NCBI GenBank assembly: GCA_937871285.1
Contig: CALMQS010000081.1
Location: 1 to 49,013, forward strand
Direction of reading: 5' to 3'
Origin: an uncultured Sphingobacteriales bacterium
GTDB lineage: Bacteria; Bacteroidota; Bacteroidia; Chitinophagales; Chitinophagaceae
Length of the DNA: 49,013 nucleotides
The notes beneath the pieces were generated by a model that was not told where the DNA came from, ran no database searches, and saw nothing but the letters and a program-made list of their open reading frames with translations. The translations under genes and the position numbers were made by a program. Positions 27,267 through 36,076 of the stretch are shown piece after piece; the first letter of the stretch is position 1, and each line of letters begins with the position of its first letter.

Positions 27267-27786
27267 ACCACATAGGCACATAGGTTCACATAGGAAGGAT
27301 TGGGTTTCTGATATTTTTTAAATAAATAGTTTTTCTTTCTATTGTGTTTCTATGTATTTCGTTTCTTTATTTTTTACCACATAGGATCATAAGTACATAG
27401 TTGTACATAGAGGGTTTATTCTATTGTGTTTCTATGTATCTATTGTGTCTATGTGTTCAATTTTTATTTTACCACATAGGATCATAGGGCATATAGGTTC
27501 ACATAGCATTTTAGAATTTTCTATTGTGTCTATGTGTTTCGTTTCTTTATTTTTTACCACATAGGATCATAGGCACATAGTTGCACATAGGGTTTATTCT
27601 ATTGTGTTCCTATGTTTCTATTGTGCCTATGTGTTCAATGTATTTTTTATCACATAGGATCATAGGCACATAGTTGCACATAGGGTTTATTCTATTGTGT
27701 TCCTATGTTTCTATTGTGCCTATGTATTCAATTTTTATTTTATCATATAAGGTCATAGGCAGATAGTTGCACATAGGTTTTTTATT
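27267..27786. repeat. Tandem array of about 93-bp self-complementary units
   Basis: Units start at 27267, 27376, 27471, 27556, 27649 and 27742 (the last incomplete), giving spacings of 109, 95, 85, 93 and 93. Each opens with ACCACATAGGATCATAGG or a variant and ends with CTATTGTGCCTATGTG-type words that pair with the opening, so each unit can fold into a hairpin. Units 4 and 5 are nearly identical. The array fills most of the gap between the nanM-like gene and the MFS gene, 14 bases before the latter. It is not a CRISPR: there are no unique spacers. Confidence 0.85.
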
Positions 27787-27820
27787 CCTGCCTTCAAACA
27801 TGTAGCTGTTCCGGCAATCC

Positions 27821-27869
27821 CCTGAAACCTGAAACCTGTACCCTGTACCCTGCACCCTGTAACCTGCAA
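27821..27869 (-). repeat. Heptamer tandem array B
   Basis: Seven strict 7-base units on the plus strand (CCTGAAA twice, CCTGTAC twice, CCTGCAC, CCTGTAA, CCTGCAA) end two bases before the stop codon of the minus-strand NanM-like gene. In the sense of that gene the array is purine-rich and follows the stop almost directly. Confidence 0.85.
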
Positions 27870-27870
27870 C

Positions 27871-29025
27871 CTACTGTATTCTCCTCATCCATATTTCAGG
27901 TGTGCGCACGCCTGCTCTTATTTCTCCGTTGGGTATTACCACATCGTTGTTCCATAAAATGGCGGTAGTGGTAACAGGTGCTTCAAAAGGTAAAGTAGTG
28001 GTATTTGTCCAATTATCCGTTGTTGTATTATAGCGCAATACTTCCCTACTAAACCCGGGGTGTGCAGCTTGTAATTGATTTTTCTGCCGGATCAGGTCCT
28101 GTTGTTCTGCTGTATCGGTAGCTGCATTGATGGCGCCTATTAATAATTCTGTTTTATGAAAAGTTTCTCCCTTATCTCCGCCAAACAATAATATCTCATT
28201 TTTACCTGCAGCTATACCCGTTCCGGCACACAGTCTGTAGGGCAATGATTTAATTTCCTTCCATTCCTTTTTGTTAAGATCAAATGCATAAGCGGATGCA
28301 TAGATATCGCTGATGCTATTGCTGTTTTTCTTTCTGCCACCCAATACATATACCGAAGGGCTGCCGGCAGCAAATTGCGCAACAACCACGGCATGGGAAA
28401 CAGCATAGGGCAGGCTGGGTAAAGTATTCCATCGGGCAGCGGCATTTGTAATGTCCAGACTATAAAAACCGCTGGAAGCGCTGTCGCTGTTTTCGCCGCC
28501 TGCAAGGTATATTATATTATCGTGTATAGTAATACCGGCATTGCTGAGGGGGAGCGGCAGATCAGGTAAGTTTGTGATGATCACACTATCGCTATGATCA
28601 CCCCATTGCAGCAGCATCACTTTGGAGCTAACGCCTTCCGGATTTTCGCCGCCAGCGCATACAATTCCCATGGGAGTGGAGGCACAGGCCGGGTATGCCA
28701 GGGGATAAGGCAAAGAAAATGTTTTATAGAGCGATAGCGAATCTTCCTGTATTCTTTTCATCACGAAACCCTCAGCGTAATATCTTTTCTTTCCGCCCAT
28801 CCAGGGAAGACTGTCGGGGAAGTTAGCGCCGCCGGCAACCAGTAATACATTGTTGGTAACACCTGCAACAGGCCCCGCGAGCCCGATCGCTTTTTCCTGT
28901 CCGGGCAGGGGGGGCAGTTCACCGGCAATACGCCAGGCCATAGTATATTTTTGTTCCTGGTTTTTACAGGAATGGAGCGGCATCATCATACTGCTTAAGA
29001 AAATAAGTAAAGAGAGTTTCATCAT
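27871..29025 (-). CDS. nanM: Kelch-type N-acetylneuraminate epimerase / mutarotase
   Basis: The 384-residue lipoprotein (Cys20 in LHSC) is a six-bladed Kelch propeller with repeated GG-Y/W motifs: LLVAGGANFPDSLPWMGGKKRYY, GIVCAGGENPEG, IIYLAGGENSDSASSGFYSLDI, VYVLGGRKKNSNSISDIYASAYAFDL and ILLFGGDKGETF. This matches cyclically permuted mutarotases such as NanM, which speeds conversion of the alpha anomer of sialic acid released by sialidase. The start is only six bases after the lyase stop, so the two form one transcription unit. The gene is followed at once by heptamer array B and then the 93-bp array. Confidence 0.92.
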   Translation of the reverse strand: MMKLSLLIFLSSMMMPLHSCKNQEQKYTMAWRIAGELPPLPGQEKAIGLAGPVAGVTNNVLLVAGGANFPDSLPWMGGKKRYYAEGFVMKRIQEDSLSLYKTFSLPYPLAYPACASTPMGIVCAGGENPEGVSSKVMLLQWGDHSDSVIITNLPDLPLPLSNAGITIHDNIIYLAGGENSDSASSGFYSLDITNAAARWNTLPSLPYAVSHAVVVAQFAAGSPSVYVLGGRKKNSNSISDIYASAYAFDLNKKEWKEIKSLPYRLCAGTGIAAGKNEILLFGGDKGETFHKTELLIGAINAATDTAEQQDLIRQKNQLQAAHPGFSREVLRYNTTTDNWTNTTTLPFEAPVTTTAILWNNDVVIPNGEIRAGVRTPEIWMRRIQ

Positions 29026-29031
29026 GTGTTG

Positions 29032-29973
29032 TTACACTTTATGAGCCGCCCTGCTCACCGAAGCAAAACGGTCAAACCCTATGGCAGCCACATCTTTTTT
29101 AAACAGCTCAAATTCCGCAGCCGTCATATTTTGTACCGGCAGGCGGAATTCACCGCAATCTACGCCAACGAGCTTCATGTAGGCTTTGCCGGTAGCTATG
29201 CCGCCGTATTTACCCAGCAGGCGGATCATGTCAATGGATTGTTGCTGCAATGCCCTTGCTTTTTCAAGCTCATTGTTATCAAACGCGTCAATCAGCTTAT
29301 AGTATAACGGCGCCGCATAGTTGAATGTGCTGCCTACTGCGCCTTTGGTACCCAAAACCAGTGCCGAAAGCATATTTTCATCGCGGCCCCACAGCATATC
29401 ATACTTCCCGTTTTGAAAACGCATGCACGAAAGAAAATCCATAAAGTCTTCGTGCGTGTATTTGATGCCTGCGAAGTTGGGTATCTTACCGTCTATCTCC
29501 TGCAGCAAATCGTACATGGCAATGTTTACGCCGGTAAGCACAGGGATATGATAATAATAAAAAGGCATATCGGTTACCACCAATGCTACTTCCGCACAGG
29601 CTTTTGCCAGCATTGCAGCATTGGCAGGTTTAAAATAAAAGGGTGCTGTAAAAGATATAGCGTATAAGCCAATTTGCTTTGCATGCAGGGCCAGTTCCTT
29701 ACAGTCTGCAATGCTTGTTCCTCCCAGGAAAAGCATCACTTTAAAATCATCATCGTCTTTGGTTGCAGCAGCCCAGGCTTGGGCTACCGCTTTTTTTTCT
29801 GCCATGGTCATGGAAACGCCTTCTCCGGTAGAGCCACAAATAAAGGCGCCGGTAACGCCGTTCGCTTTCAGCATGGCATAATAAGCGGAAATGATCGCGG
29901 TATTCACGGCGCCATTGGCGAGCATGGGTGTAAAGGGCGCTGCAATAAGTCCGCTGAGGTGTTGGTTATTCAT
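29032..29973 (-). CDS. nanA: N-acetylneuraminate lyase
   Basis: The 313-residue cytosolic class I aldolase of the DHDPS/NAL family splits N-acetylneuraminate into ManNAc and pyruvate. The carboxylate-binding motif GSTGEG is at residues 47-52, the catalytic tyrosine near Tyr141 (FYYYHIPVLTG) and the Schiff-base lysine at Lys171 (GIKYTHED); spacing matches E. coli NanA (Tyr137, Lys165). Position between the SusD-like gene and the mutarotase gene supports lyase over dihydrodipicolinate synthase. Confidence 0.95.
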   Translation of the reverse strand: MNNQHLSGLIAAPFTPMLANGAVNTAIISAYYAMLKANGVTGAFICGSTGEGVSMTMAEKKAVAQAWAAATKDDDDFKVMLFLGGTSIADCKELALHAKQIGLYAISFTAPFYFKPANAAMLAKACAEVALVVTDMPFYYYHIPVLTGVNIAMYDLLQEIDGKIPNFAGIKYTHEDFMDFLSCMRFQNGKYDMLWGRDENMLSALVLGTKGAVGSTFNYAAPLYYKLIDAFDNNELEKARALQQQSIDMIRLLGKYGGIATGKAYMKLVGVDCGEFRLPVQNMTAAEFELFKKDVAAIGFDRFASVSRAAHKV

Positions 29974-30020
29974 GTTTTTTTGTTAAGGTCGTCAATAAAA
30001 ATATAAACGGGTAAGTTAAG

Positions 30021-30042
30021 CCGGGAACAGGAATATTCCCGG
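30021..30042 (-). promoter_or_regulatory. Hairpin between susD-like and nanA genes
   Basis: Stem CCGGGAA (30021-30027) / TTCCCGG (30036-30042) with an 8-base loop lies in the 143-base gap between the SusD-like stop and nanA. The minus-strand continuation is AT-rich but lacks a clean T run, so it may be an attenuator or an mRNA-stabilising hairpin that sets receptor above enzyme expression. Confidence 0.5.
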
Positions 30043-30116
30043 TATAAGTTATCTGTGATAAAAAGTGTATAGCATTCAGCAGATTGAAAATTTTTCAACC
30101 CGCTGAATTGAACCTG

Positions 30117-31679
30117 TTATTTGGGTTTGGAGCTGGCATAGCCCGGTGTTTGGTCAACCAGCGGATCATTCGTCCAGATAGCCGTTTCTATCGGCCACAA
30201 CACTTTGTAGGCCTGCGTGCCTTTATCCAATACGCCATAAGGATGACTGGGGCTGATAAATACCAGCGGGTCGCCGCCATACTTCATCCTGCGGATATCG
30301 TACCAGCGTTTCCCTTCGTATACAAACTCTTTGCTGCGTTCTTCAAATATAGCCAGCTCATTGGCATCCTGCGTGCCACTCACAAAGGGTGTGGGGTCGG
30401 CATTTGCAAATGCCCGGTCACGGATCTGCTGTATATAGGATGAAGGATCTCCGCCTTCTGCATTGGTTATTTCGGCCAGCATCAGCAGCCTGTCTGCCTC
30501 ACGGTAAACCGGCCAGTCATCCGTAAATACTCTCCGGTTTGCGGCATTCATTTCTCCCGGGAATTTCACCAGGGCGGTGTTGCGAACGGTAACAATAACA
30601 TCCGAACCTGAGGCGCTGGTTTTATAATAATCATAAAAAGTGGCATCCCTGCGGGTATCGGCAATGTTGTACGACTGGAATAGTTCAAAGGTATAAGCAT
30701 AACGCTGGATGATCTGTGCGGGTGCGCTGGCAATATTCAGGGGATCTACAAGGGTGGGGCCAAGTGTTGTAGAATCTTTTACGTGCAGGTTATCAAAATT
30801 AAAAGTAGAGTACAGGAAATACGAATAGGCGGTGCCCATTTCTGCTTCACCGTCGCGGTAACGAACGGCTAAAATGATCTCGCCGTTATTCTTGTTTTTG
30901 AATATATCCCGAAAATTGGGAAGCAATGAGGTACCCGCTGTTGCGTTCAATGCTGATTTTGCTTCTGCCAGATCTGCTGTAGTATTATACACTTTTGCAG
31001 ACCACAAATACACTTCACCTTTTAACATTAACGCTGCTGAAGGATTCCACTGACTTTTATCTGCAAGGGCACCGGCAGTACCAAACAAACTGATGGATTT
31101 ATTTACATCTGCTTTAATAGCCGCCAGCACATCAGCTTCTGAAGCTCTTTCCTTTCGTAATGCAACCGGATCGGTATTGCCGTTTGATACTTCAGGCTCC
31201 AGCCGTATGGGAACACCGCCATAGGTACGAAGCAAATGGAAATAATAATAAGCCCGCATGGCATAAGCCTGTCCCAGCAAATAATTTTTTTTGTCGGCAG
31301 CCAGAAAATCTGACGCTTCCACTTTCTGGATGAAAAGATTTAACTGGAGGAAGGGGCCGTAAAGGCCGGCCCAACTGCCAACGCCGGCCGAGGTTTCTTC
31401 AATTGCCTGGTTAATGATCGTTAATTCGCTCAGTGAAGTGTTTTGACGGTCTTCATTACTGAAACCACCGCCTCTCATTTCACCCAGGCGTAAGAACATA
31501 AACTGGTTATCGCGGAACTGCTTATGCAGTCCCACCATAAAATTGGTTACCTGGGCTTCATTCTGCCAGAAATTCCCGTCCCCGTAATAATCTTCCGGAG
31601 CAAGCTCTAATGTTTTGCGGCAGGAAGTAGCGACAACGGCTATCAGGGCTATGTATACTATATATTTAAACTTATTCAT
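30117..31679 (-). CDS. SusD/RagB lipoprotein, NanU-like
   Basis: The 520-residue outer-membrane lipoprotein (Cys20 in VATSC) has the RagB/SusD layout: an N-terminal SusD-like helical region with AYAMRAYYYFHLLRTYGGVPIRLEPE, a central DIFKNKNNGEIILAVRYR block and the C-terminal EEFVYEGKRWYDIRRMKYGGD-type motif (here ERSKEFVYEGKRWYDIRRM). SusD proteins form the lid of the SusC transporter and bind the glycan. With a sialic-acid locus downstream it is the counterpart of NanU of Tannerella and Bacteroides. Gap to the SusC gene is 24 bases. Confidence 0.93.
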   Translation of the reverse strand: MNKFKYIVYIALIAVVATSCRKTLELAPEDYYGDGNFWQNEAQVTNFMVGLHKQFRDNQFMFLRLGEMRGGGFSNEDRQNTSLSELTIINQAIEETSAGVGSWAGLYGPFLQLNLFIQKVEASDFLAADKKNYLLGQAYAMRAYYYFHLLRTYGGVPIRLEPEVSNGNTDPVALRKERASEADVLAAIKADVNKSISLFGTAGALADKSQWNPSAALMLKGEVYLWSAKVYNTTADLAEAKSALNATAGTSLLPNFRDIFKNKNNGEIILAVRYRDGEAEMGTAYSYFLYSTFNFDNLHVKDSTTLGPTLVDPLNIASAPAQIIQRYAYTFELFQSYNIADTRRDATFYDYYKTSASGSDVIVTVRNTALVKFPGEMNAANRRVFTDDWPVYREADRLLMLAEITNAEGGDPSSYIQQIRDRAFANADPTPFVSGTQDANELAIFEERSKEFVYEGKRWYDIRRMKYGGDPLVFISPSHPYGVLDKGTQAYKVLWPIETAIWTNDPLVDQTPGYASSKPK

Positions 31680-31703
31680 GATCAGTGCGTTTATTAAAAT
31701 GAA

Positions 31704-34700
31704 TTAAAAGGTCAGGTTAGCTCCAAAAACCAATTGTGTTGGTATAGTATAGGCGCTGTTCTGAAAACCAGTACGTTCGGGTAAATTCAACAGGTCATTG
31801 GTCAAATATCCCAGGTTTTGACCCGTAACTGTTAACCTTAGTCCGCTGATCTTTGCTTTTTCTAATAAAGCGGCAGGCAATGAATAACTTAATGAAACTT
31901 CCCTGAATGCGAGGTAACCTGAATTCACATAGAACATGCTGCTGGGTCTGTCAACATTCTTTGTGTTTAACTGATCGGCCCATGAATACCTTGGATATTT
32001 AGCATTCGGGTTTTCAGGCGTCCAGGTTTGTTTTACAATATCAGTTGCATTAAATTCTCCCTGGGCGCTTGCCAGCGACCACAATTGCATGAAATCCTGC
32101 TGTATATGTCCAAATGCAAAATCCAAACGGACAAAAAGGCTCAATCCTTTCCAGGATACTGTAGTATTAAACCCGCCTGTCCAGCGTGGAAGCGTACGGC
32201 CCAGCGATACCCTGTCGCGATAATCAATGGTATCATTCTTATCAATATCCTTCCACATTACATCGCCCAGTTGTGTAGGTATATAGCTCAGGCCACCTGC
32301 GTTTAAATTGTATTGATCTATTAATTGCTGGCTGGCCACGCCTCTTCCGGCCCCTCCATTTGAATATGCTGCTTTGGCCGCTTCGTCAAACTTATTATAG
32401 TCTTCCAGATCTTTTTGGGTTCTGATGATCCCTTCAGATACAAAGCCAAATATTTCACCCCATTCCTGCCCTTCCTGGAAACCGCCAACCCATATCAGTT
32501 GTCCTGTGTTAGGATCATAAATCTGAGTACCCTCCTGCCTGTTTTTGTCATTGCCGTTAAAGGGAAGCTTCAGGATAATGTTTTTATTCCAGGCCGCATT
32601 GGCATTTACCTGCCATGTTAAGTCTTTTTGCTGTATAATTTTATAGCCAAGCTCAATTTCAAATCCACGGTTGCGCATGCTTCCGTTATTGGTTCTGATG
32701 CTTGATATACCCGAAGATGTAGGCAGACTTACAAAAGCCAGCTTATCATCCGTGATCCGGTTGTAGTATGCCGCGGAAACATTTAACCTGTTATTAAAAA
32801 ATCCCATATCGGCGCCCACTTCCGTGGTATTTGTTTTTTCCCAACGCAATGCAGGATTAGCCAGACTGGTTTGTAAAAAACCAATATTACCGTTGTAGGG
32901 AGTTTGCGAGCCATAGGAACCCTGCACTTCATAAAGGCCAACCGCGTTGCTGGTTCCTATGCCAATATTTCCGTTCTTACCCCAGCTTGCCCTGAGCTTC
33001 AGGTAGGATAACCAACTCCCGGTGGATACCATAAAATTTTCCTTATGTACCATCCAGCCTACTGAAGCGGCAGGGAATGTTCCATACTGGTTGTCGCCCG
33101 TTAAACGGGAAACGCCATCTCTTCTCACCGTGAAGCTGGCAAGGTATTTTCCATCCCAGTCGTACAACAGGCGTCCAAAGCCCGACATGATCCGGTCCCG
33201 GTTATGGTAACTGTCTGTGCTGCGGGTTTGGGTTGTTGCATTATTCAATGTGTACTGTAAGTCCTGGAAATCATCCGTGGGCGCCTGGCTGCCGGCGGCA
33301 TAAACACCTTTGGAATAGGCATCGTAATACTCAAATCCCGCCATGGCGTCTATATTGTTTTTACCCAGGAAAGTAGTACTGTAATTAGCTATGGCGTTAT
33401 AGGTTTGGCGGATCGTTCTGTCGAACGATGCATCGCTGAACCTTGTACGGTTCCATCCTGTATTGGGGTTGGTTCTGCTCAATAAGCCGGTACGGAAGTC
33501 CTGGTTAAAGGATTCCGCGAAACCTTCATCGTACATCCATATAGCCCCTACCTTTACATACAGGTCTTTGATGATGTCTGCACGAAGCGATTGTCCCAGG
33601 GTAAATTTATCTGTTTGGTTGTTCCTTTTGTATTTATCAATGTTAACGAGGGGATTGCCGTCGCTGGCATCACGCCCCAGAATAAATTCCCCATCCGCAT
33701 TGGTTCCCCGCATGGTTGGAGGAGCAGAAAGCATGCGGCCCCAGTAATTTCCTTCGCCATTTTGTAAAGACTGGTCTCTCCAGTTGGCCTTGTTGAACTG
33801 CAGGCTGCTTTCCGACTTTAGCCAGTCTTTTATTTTATAATCCCCGTTGAGGGTAAAGGTTAAACGCCTGTAAAATGTTTTAAGCGATAAACCATCTTCA
33901 TCATAATAACCAAGATTGGCAAAATAGGCGCCCCGGTCGTTTCCGCCGCTCATACCTATATTGTATTCCTGCACAGTGGCTTTTTTATATAAGCCGTAAT
34001 CGCCATAATTAAAATCCTTATAAATAAGATCGGCGTACGTTCCGTTGGGATCATAGTTCCCTGCAGCATTGGTTGGTACCGCGTCCTTCATTTGTTTCCA
34101 GCCTGGCTGGCCAAGCAGTTCACGGTTTACATCATTTAAACGCATTACGCTCCATATAGCCCTGTTGTCGTAATTGCCATCTAAGATAGCGCCTGTTACG
34201 GGATCTTTGTATAAATTACCGGTTGCCCTGGGGCCAACGCCTGAAAGTGCTGTATTGGTGGAAACTGTACCAAATGTTCCGTTAATGATGGCCTGTGCCA
34301 CACCCATGCGGCTCCATTTAATATAATCTTCAGCGCTCAGGAAGTTGTAGGGAATATTTAAATAGCTGGTTCCTCTTTTGGCATCTATGGTTATGGACGA
34401 CTGACCGCTTTTTCCTCTTTTGGAAGTAATGAGGATCACACCATTGCTGGCACGGGCGCCGTAAATGGCGGTGGCGGAAGCATCTTTCAGCACTTCCATG
34501 CTCGCAATATCTTCGGGATTGATATCACTCAGGGAACCACGAACCTGCCCGTCCATCAATATCAAAGGGCTGCCGGAACCATCGAAGTTGGTGCCGCCCC
34601 TGAGAATAATAGCGGGTAAGGAGCCCGGTCTTCCTGTGCCTGTGGAAACCCTTAATCCCGGAATGGTTCCGGCCAAGGCCTGCGCAGGGTTAGAACGCAG

Positions 34701-35105
34701 CCCGGTTTCCAACACTTTGTTGTCGAGTTTGGATATGGAAGAAGTAAGCTTGGACCGTTTAGCGGTACCATAACCTACCACCACCACTTCATCTAACTTG
34801 GAATCACTTGCATCCAGCCTGATGTTTATCACATCGGAAGATCCGAGTGTGAATTCGGCGTTGTTAAACCCCACCGAGCTAAACACCAGCACATCCCCTT
34901 CGGAAGCATCTAATGTAAAAATACCCTCCAGGTTGGTAGAAACGCCGGTAGCTTTGCCTTTAACGGTAACGCTTACACCCGATAACGGGCTTCCGTCCTG
35001 CGCGGTAACTTTCCCGGAAAATTTTTTAACCTGTGCCCAGCCGGACAGCACAAAGCAAATACAGGTTATAAGTAGTAAACCCGATTTTAAATTAAACATT
35101 CTCAT
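31704..35105 (-). CDS. SusC/RagA TonB-dependent transporter, NanO-like
   Basis: The 1133-residue outer-membrane receptor has a signal peptide ending near residue 24 (SGWAQ). A carboxypeptidase-regulatory-like domain follows (about 28-110), then the SusC signature LDEVVVVGYGTAKRSKLTSS, a plug domain with GSPLILMDGQVRG and ATAIYGARASNGVILITSKRGK, and a large beta-barrel ending in an aromatic residue (LVFGANLTF). It takes up oligosaccharides or free sugars with the SusD partner using TonB energy. Here sialic acid or sialylated glycan is inferred from the neighbours. The start is 30 bases from an interrupted palindrome at 35136-35152. Confidence 0.95.
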   Translation of the reverse strand: MRMFNLKSGLLLITCICFVLSGWAQVKKFSGKVTAQDGSPLSGVSVTVKGKATGVSTNLEGIFTLDASEGDVLVFSSVGFNNAEFTLGSSDVINIRLDASDSKLDEVVVVGYGTAKRSKLTSSISKLDNKVLETGLRSNPAQALAGTIPGLRVSTGTGRPGSLPAIILRGGTNFDGSGSPLILMDGQVRGSLSDINPEDIASMEVLKDASATAIYGARASNGVILITSKRGKSGQSSITIDAKRGTSYLNIPYNFLSAEDYIKWSRMGVAQAIINGTFGTVSTNTALSGVGPRATGNLYKDPVTGAILDGNYDNRAIWSVMRLNDVNRELLGQPGWKQMKDAVPTNAAGNYDPNGTYADLIYKDFNYGDYGLYKKATVQEYNIGMSGGNDRGAYFANLGYYDEDGLSLKTFYRRLTFTLNGDYKIKDWLKSESSLQFNKANWRDQSLQNGEGNYWGRMLSAPPTMRGTNADGEFILGRDASDGNPLVNIDKYKRNNQTDKFTLGQSLRADIIKDLYVKVGAIWMYDEGFAESFNQDFRTGLLSRTNPNTGWNRTRFSDASFDRTIRQTYNAIANYSTTFLGKNNIDAMAGFEYYDAYSKGVYAAGSQAPTDDFQDLQYTLNNATTQTRSTDSYHNRDRIMSGFGRLLYDWDGKYLASFTVRRDGVSRLTGDNQYGTFPAASVGWMVHKENFMVSTGSWLSYLKLRASWGKNGNIGIGTSNAVGLYEVQGSYGSQTPYNGNIGFLQTSLANPALRWEKTNTTEVGADMGFFNNRLNVSAAYYNRITDDKLAFVSLPTSSGISSIRTNNGSMRNRGFEIELGYKIIQQKDLTWQVNANAAWNKNIILKLPFNGNDKNRQEGTQIYDPNTGQLIWVGGFQEGQEWGEIFGFVSEGIIRTQKDLEDYNKFDEAAKAAYSNGGAGRGVASQQLIDQYNLNAGGLSYIPTQLGDVMWKDIDKNDTIDYRDRVSLGRTLPRWTGGFNTTVSWKGLSLFVRLDFAFGHIQQDFMQLWSLASAQGEFNATDIVKQTWTPENPNAKYPRYSWADQLNTKNVDRPSSMFYVNSGYLAFREVSLSYSLPAALLEKAKISGLRLTVTGQNLGYLTNDLLNLPERTGFQNSAYTIPTQLVFGANLTF

Positions 35106-35135
35106 ACAGCAGTTTTTAAAATTTAGTATATTTGT

Positions 35136-35152
35136 ATTATGTATGACATAAT
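35136..35152. promoter_or_regulatory. Candidate GntR/FadR-family operator
   Basis: ATTATGT-ATG-ACATAAT is a perfect 7-bp inverted repeat with a 3-base centre. Its core TGT-ATG-ACA fits the TNGT-N-ACNA pattern bound by FadR-type GntR regulators. It lies 30 bases before the SusC-like start, where a bound repressor would block transcription, and about 190 bases before the gene of a FadR-type regulator. Confidence 0.6.
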
Positions 35153-35309
35153 AAAAGTAAGCAGATTTTTTTTATATCCAAAACTTTTTGACCTTTTTTT
35201 TATTCAGGGTAAAAATTATTGTGGAACGGCGTGTGTTTGAGGGTACTCGTACGGTAACCAGGAAAGCTGAGGTGTTTTTTGAAAAAAAGAGGAGGCATAA
35301 AAATTTAAA

Positions 35310-35317
35310 TACATTTG
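35310..35317 (+). promoter_or_regulatory. Candidate -7 box of the GntR regulator gene (TACATTTG)
   Basis: TACATTTG matches TAnnTTTG and ends 24 bases before the start codon. No well-spaced -33 TTTG is seen. Confidence 0.4.
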
Positions 35318-35341
35318 TTTCAATATTAAGTTGCATATATT

Positions 35342-36049
35342 ATGACTGTAGCCATTATAAAAGAAAGTTTTAAATCGGTAGATACCAGCACTTTAGTAGA
35401 CAGGGTGGAAGCGAACCTCGTTGAATTATTACAGCAAAAGAAGCTGAAAGTAGGCGACTCCATACCAAAGGAGCTTGAGCTGGCGGAAACACTGGGTGTT
35501 AGCCGTACCGTTATACGGGAGGCTTTGCTGCGCTTGCGGATGATGGGATTAATTGAATCCAAAAAGAAAAAAGGAGCGGTTATCACCAGTCCCGACCTGT
35601 TTGGTATTATGAGTAAAAGCATGAATCCGCATGTACTCGACCAGAAAACCCTGAAGGGGATGTTTGAGATACGGCTGGTGCTGGAAATTGGTATGGCTGA
35701 TTTTATATTTGAACGTATCAGCGCAGAGGATATCAGGGAATTAAGGAAAATTGTGAGCAAGGAGCCTAAGATAACCGATCACCATTTATTTAATATAGAA
35801 CACGAAATTGCTTTCCATGGAAAGCTGTATGAGATCACCGGCAATGAAACCATGAAGAAATTCCAGAAAATGCTGCTGCCGGTTTTTGACTATGTGCATA
35901 AAAGCGGGTTGCTGAAAAAGCAAACGCATCTCAAAACATTTGTTTCGCATAAAGGACTGGTTGACATCCTTGAAAAAGGCACACCCGAATTGTTCCGCAA
36001 CGCCATGCGCAACCATCTTGAAAATCATTTTGCCCGGATATTTGACTGA
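35342..36049 (+). CDS. FadR-subfamily GntR regulator, NanR-like
   Basis: The 235-residue protein has an N-terminal winged helix (about residues 15-80: KLKVGDSIPKELELAETLGVSRTVIREALLRLRMMGLIESKKKKGAVI) and a C-terminal all-helical FCD ligand domain (about 95-230) with metal-ligand-type His and Asp residues (ITDHHLFNIEHEIAFHGKLYEITGN). FCD regulators such as NanR bind small acids and release DNA. It is divergent from the SusC-like gene and so probably controls the whole minus-strand locus. A stretch of its FCD-coding sequence recurs at about 41510-41585 at the end of the PepSY gene. Confidence 0.92.
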   Translation: MTVAIIKESFKSVDTSTLVDRVEANLVELLQQKKLKVGDSIPKELELAETLGVSRTVIREALLRLRMMGLIESKKKKGAVITSPDLFGIMSKSMNPHVLDQKTLKGMFEIRLVLEIGMADFIFERISAEDIRELRKIVSKEPKITDHHLFNIEHEIAFHGKLYEITGNETMKKFQKMLLPVFDYVHKSGLLKKQTHLKTFVSHKGLVDILEKGTPELFRNAMRNHLENHFARIFD

Positions 36050-36076
36050 GGAAAGTTGCAGGTTATCAGTTTTTGG

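Larger units (their letters stand above)
35106..35341. other. Divergent control region of the sialic-acid locus
   Basis: This 236-base AT-rich region separates the SusC-like gene (minus) from the GntR regulator (plus). It holds the operator-like palindrome at 35136-35152 and a TAnnTTTG box at 35310-35317 near the regulator start. No coding sequence is seen. Confidence 0.6.

Noticed and set aside
27254..27289. N-terminal extension of the MFS gene by 12 codons
   Set aside because: It is encoded by the first unit of the tandem array; MFS homology begins at the later Met.
27267..27786. Possible CRISPR array
   Set aside because: The units are contiguous and self-complementary with no unique spacers, and no cas genes are present.
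29032..29973. Dihydrodipicolinate synthase as the identity of the aldolase gene
   Set aside because: Operon context and the YYYHIPVLTG and KYTHED motifs fit N-acetylneuraminate lyase better.
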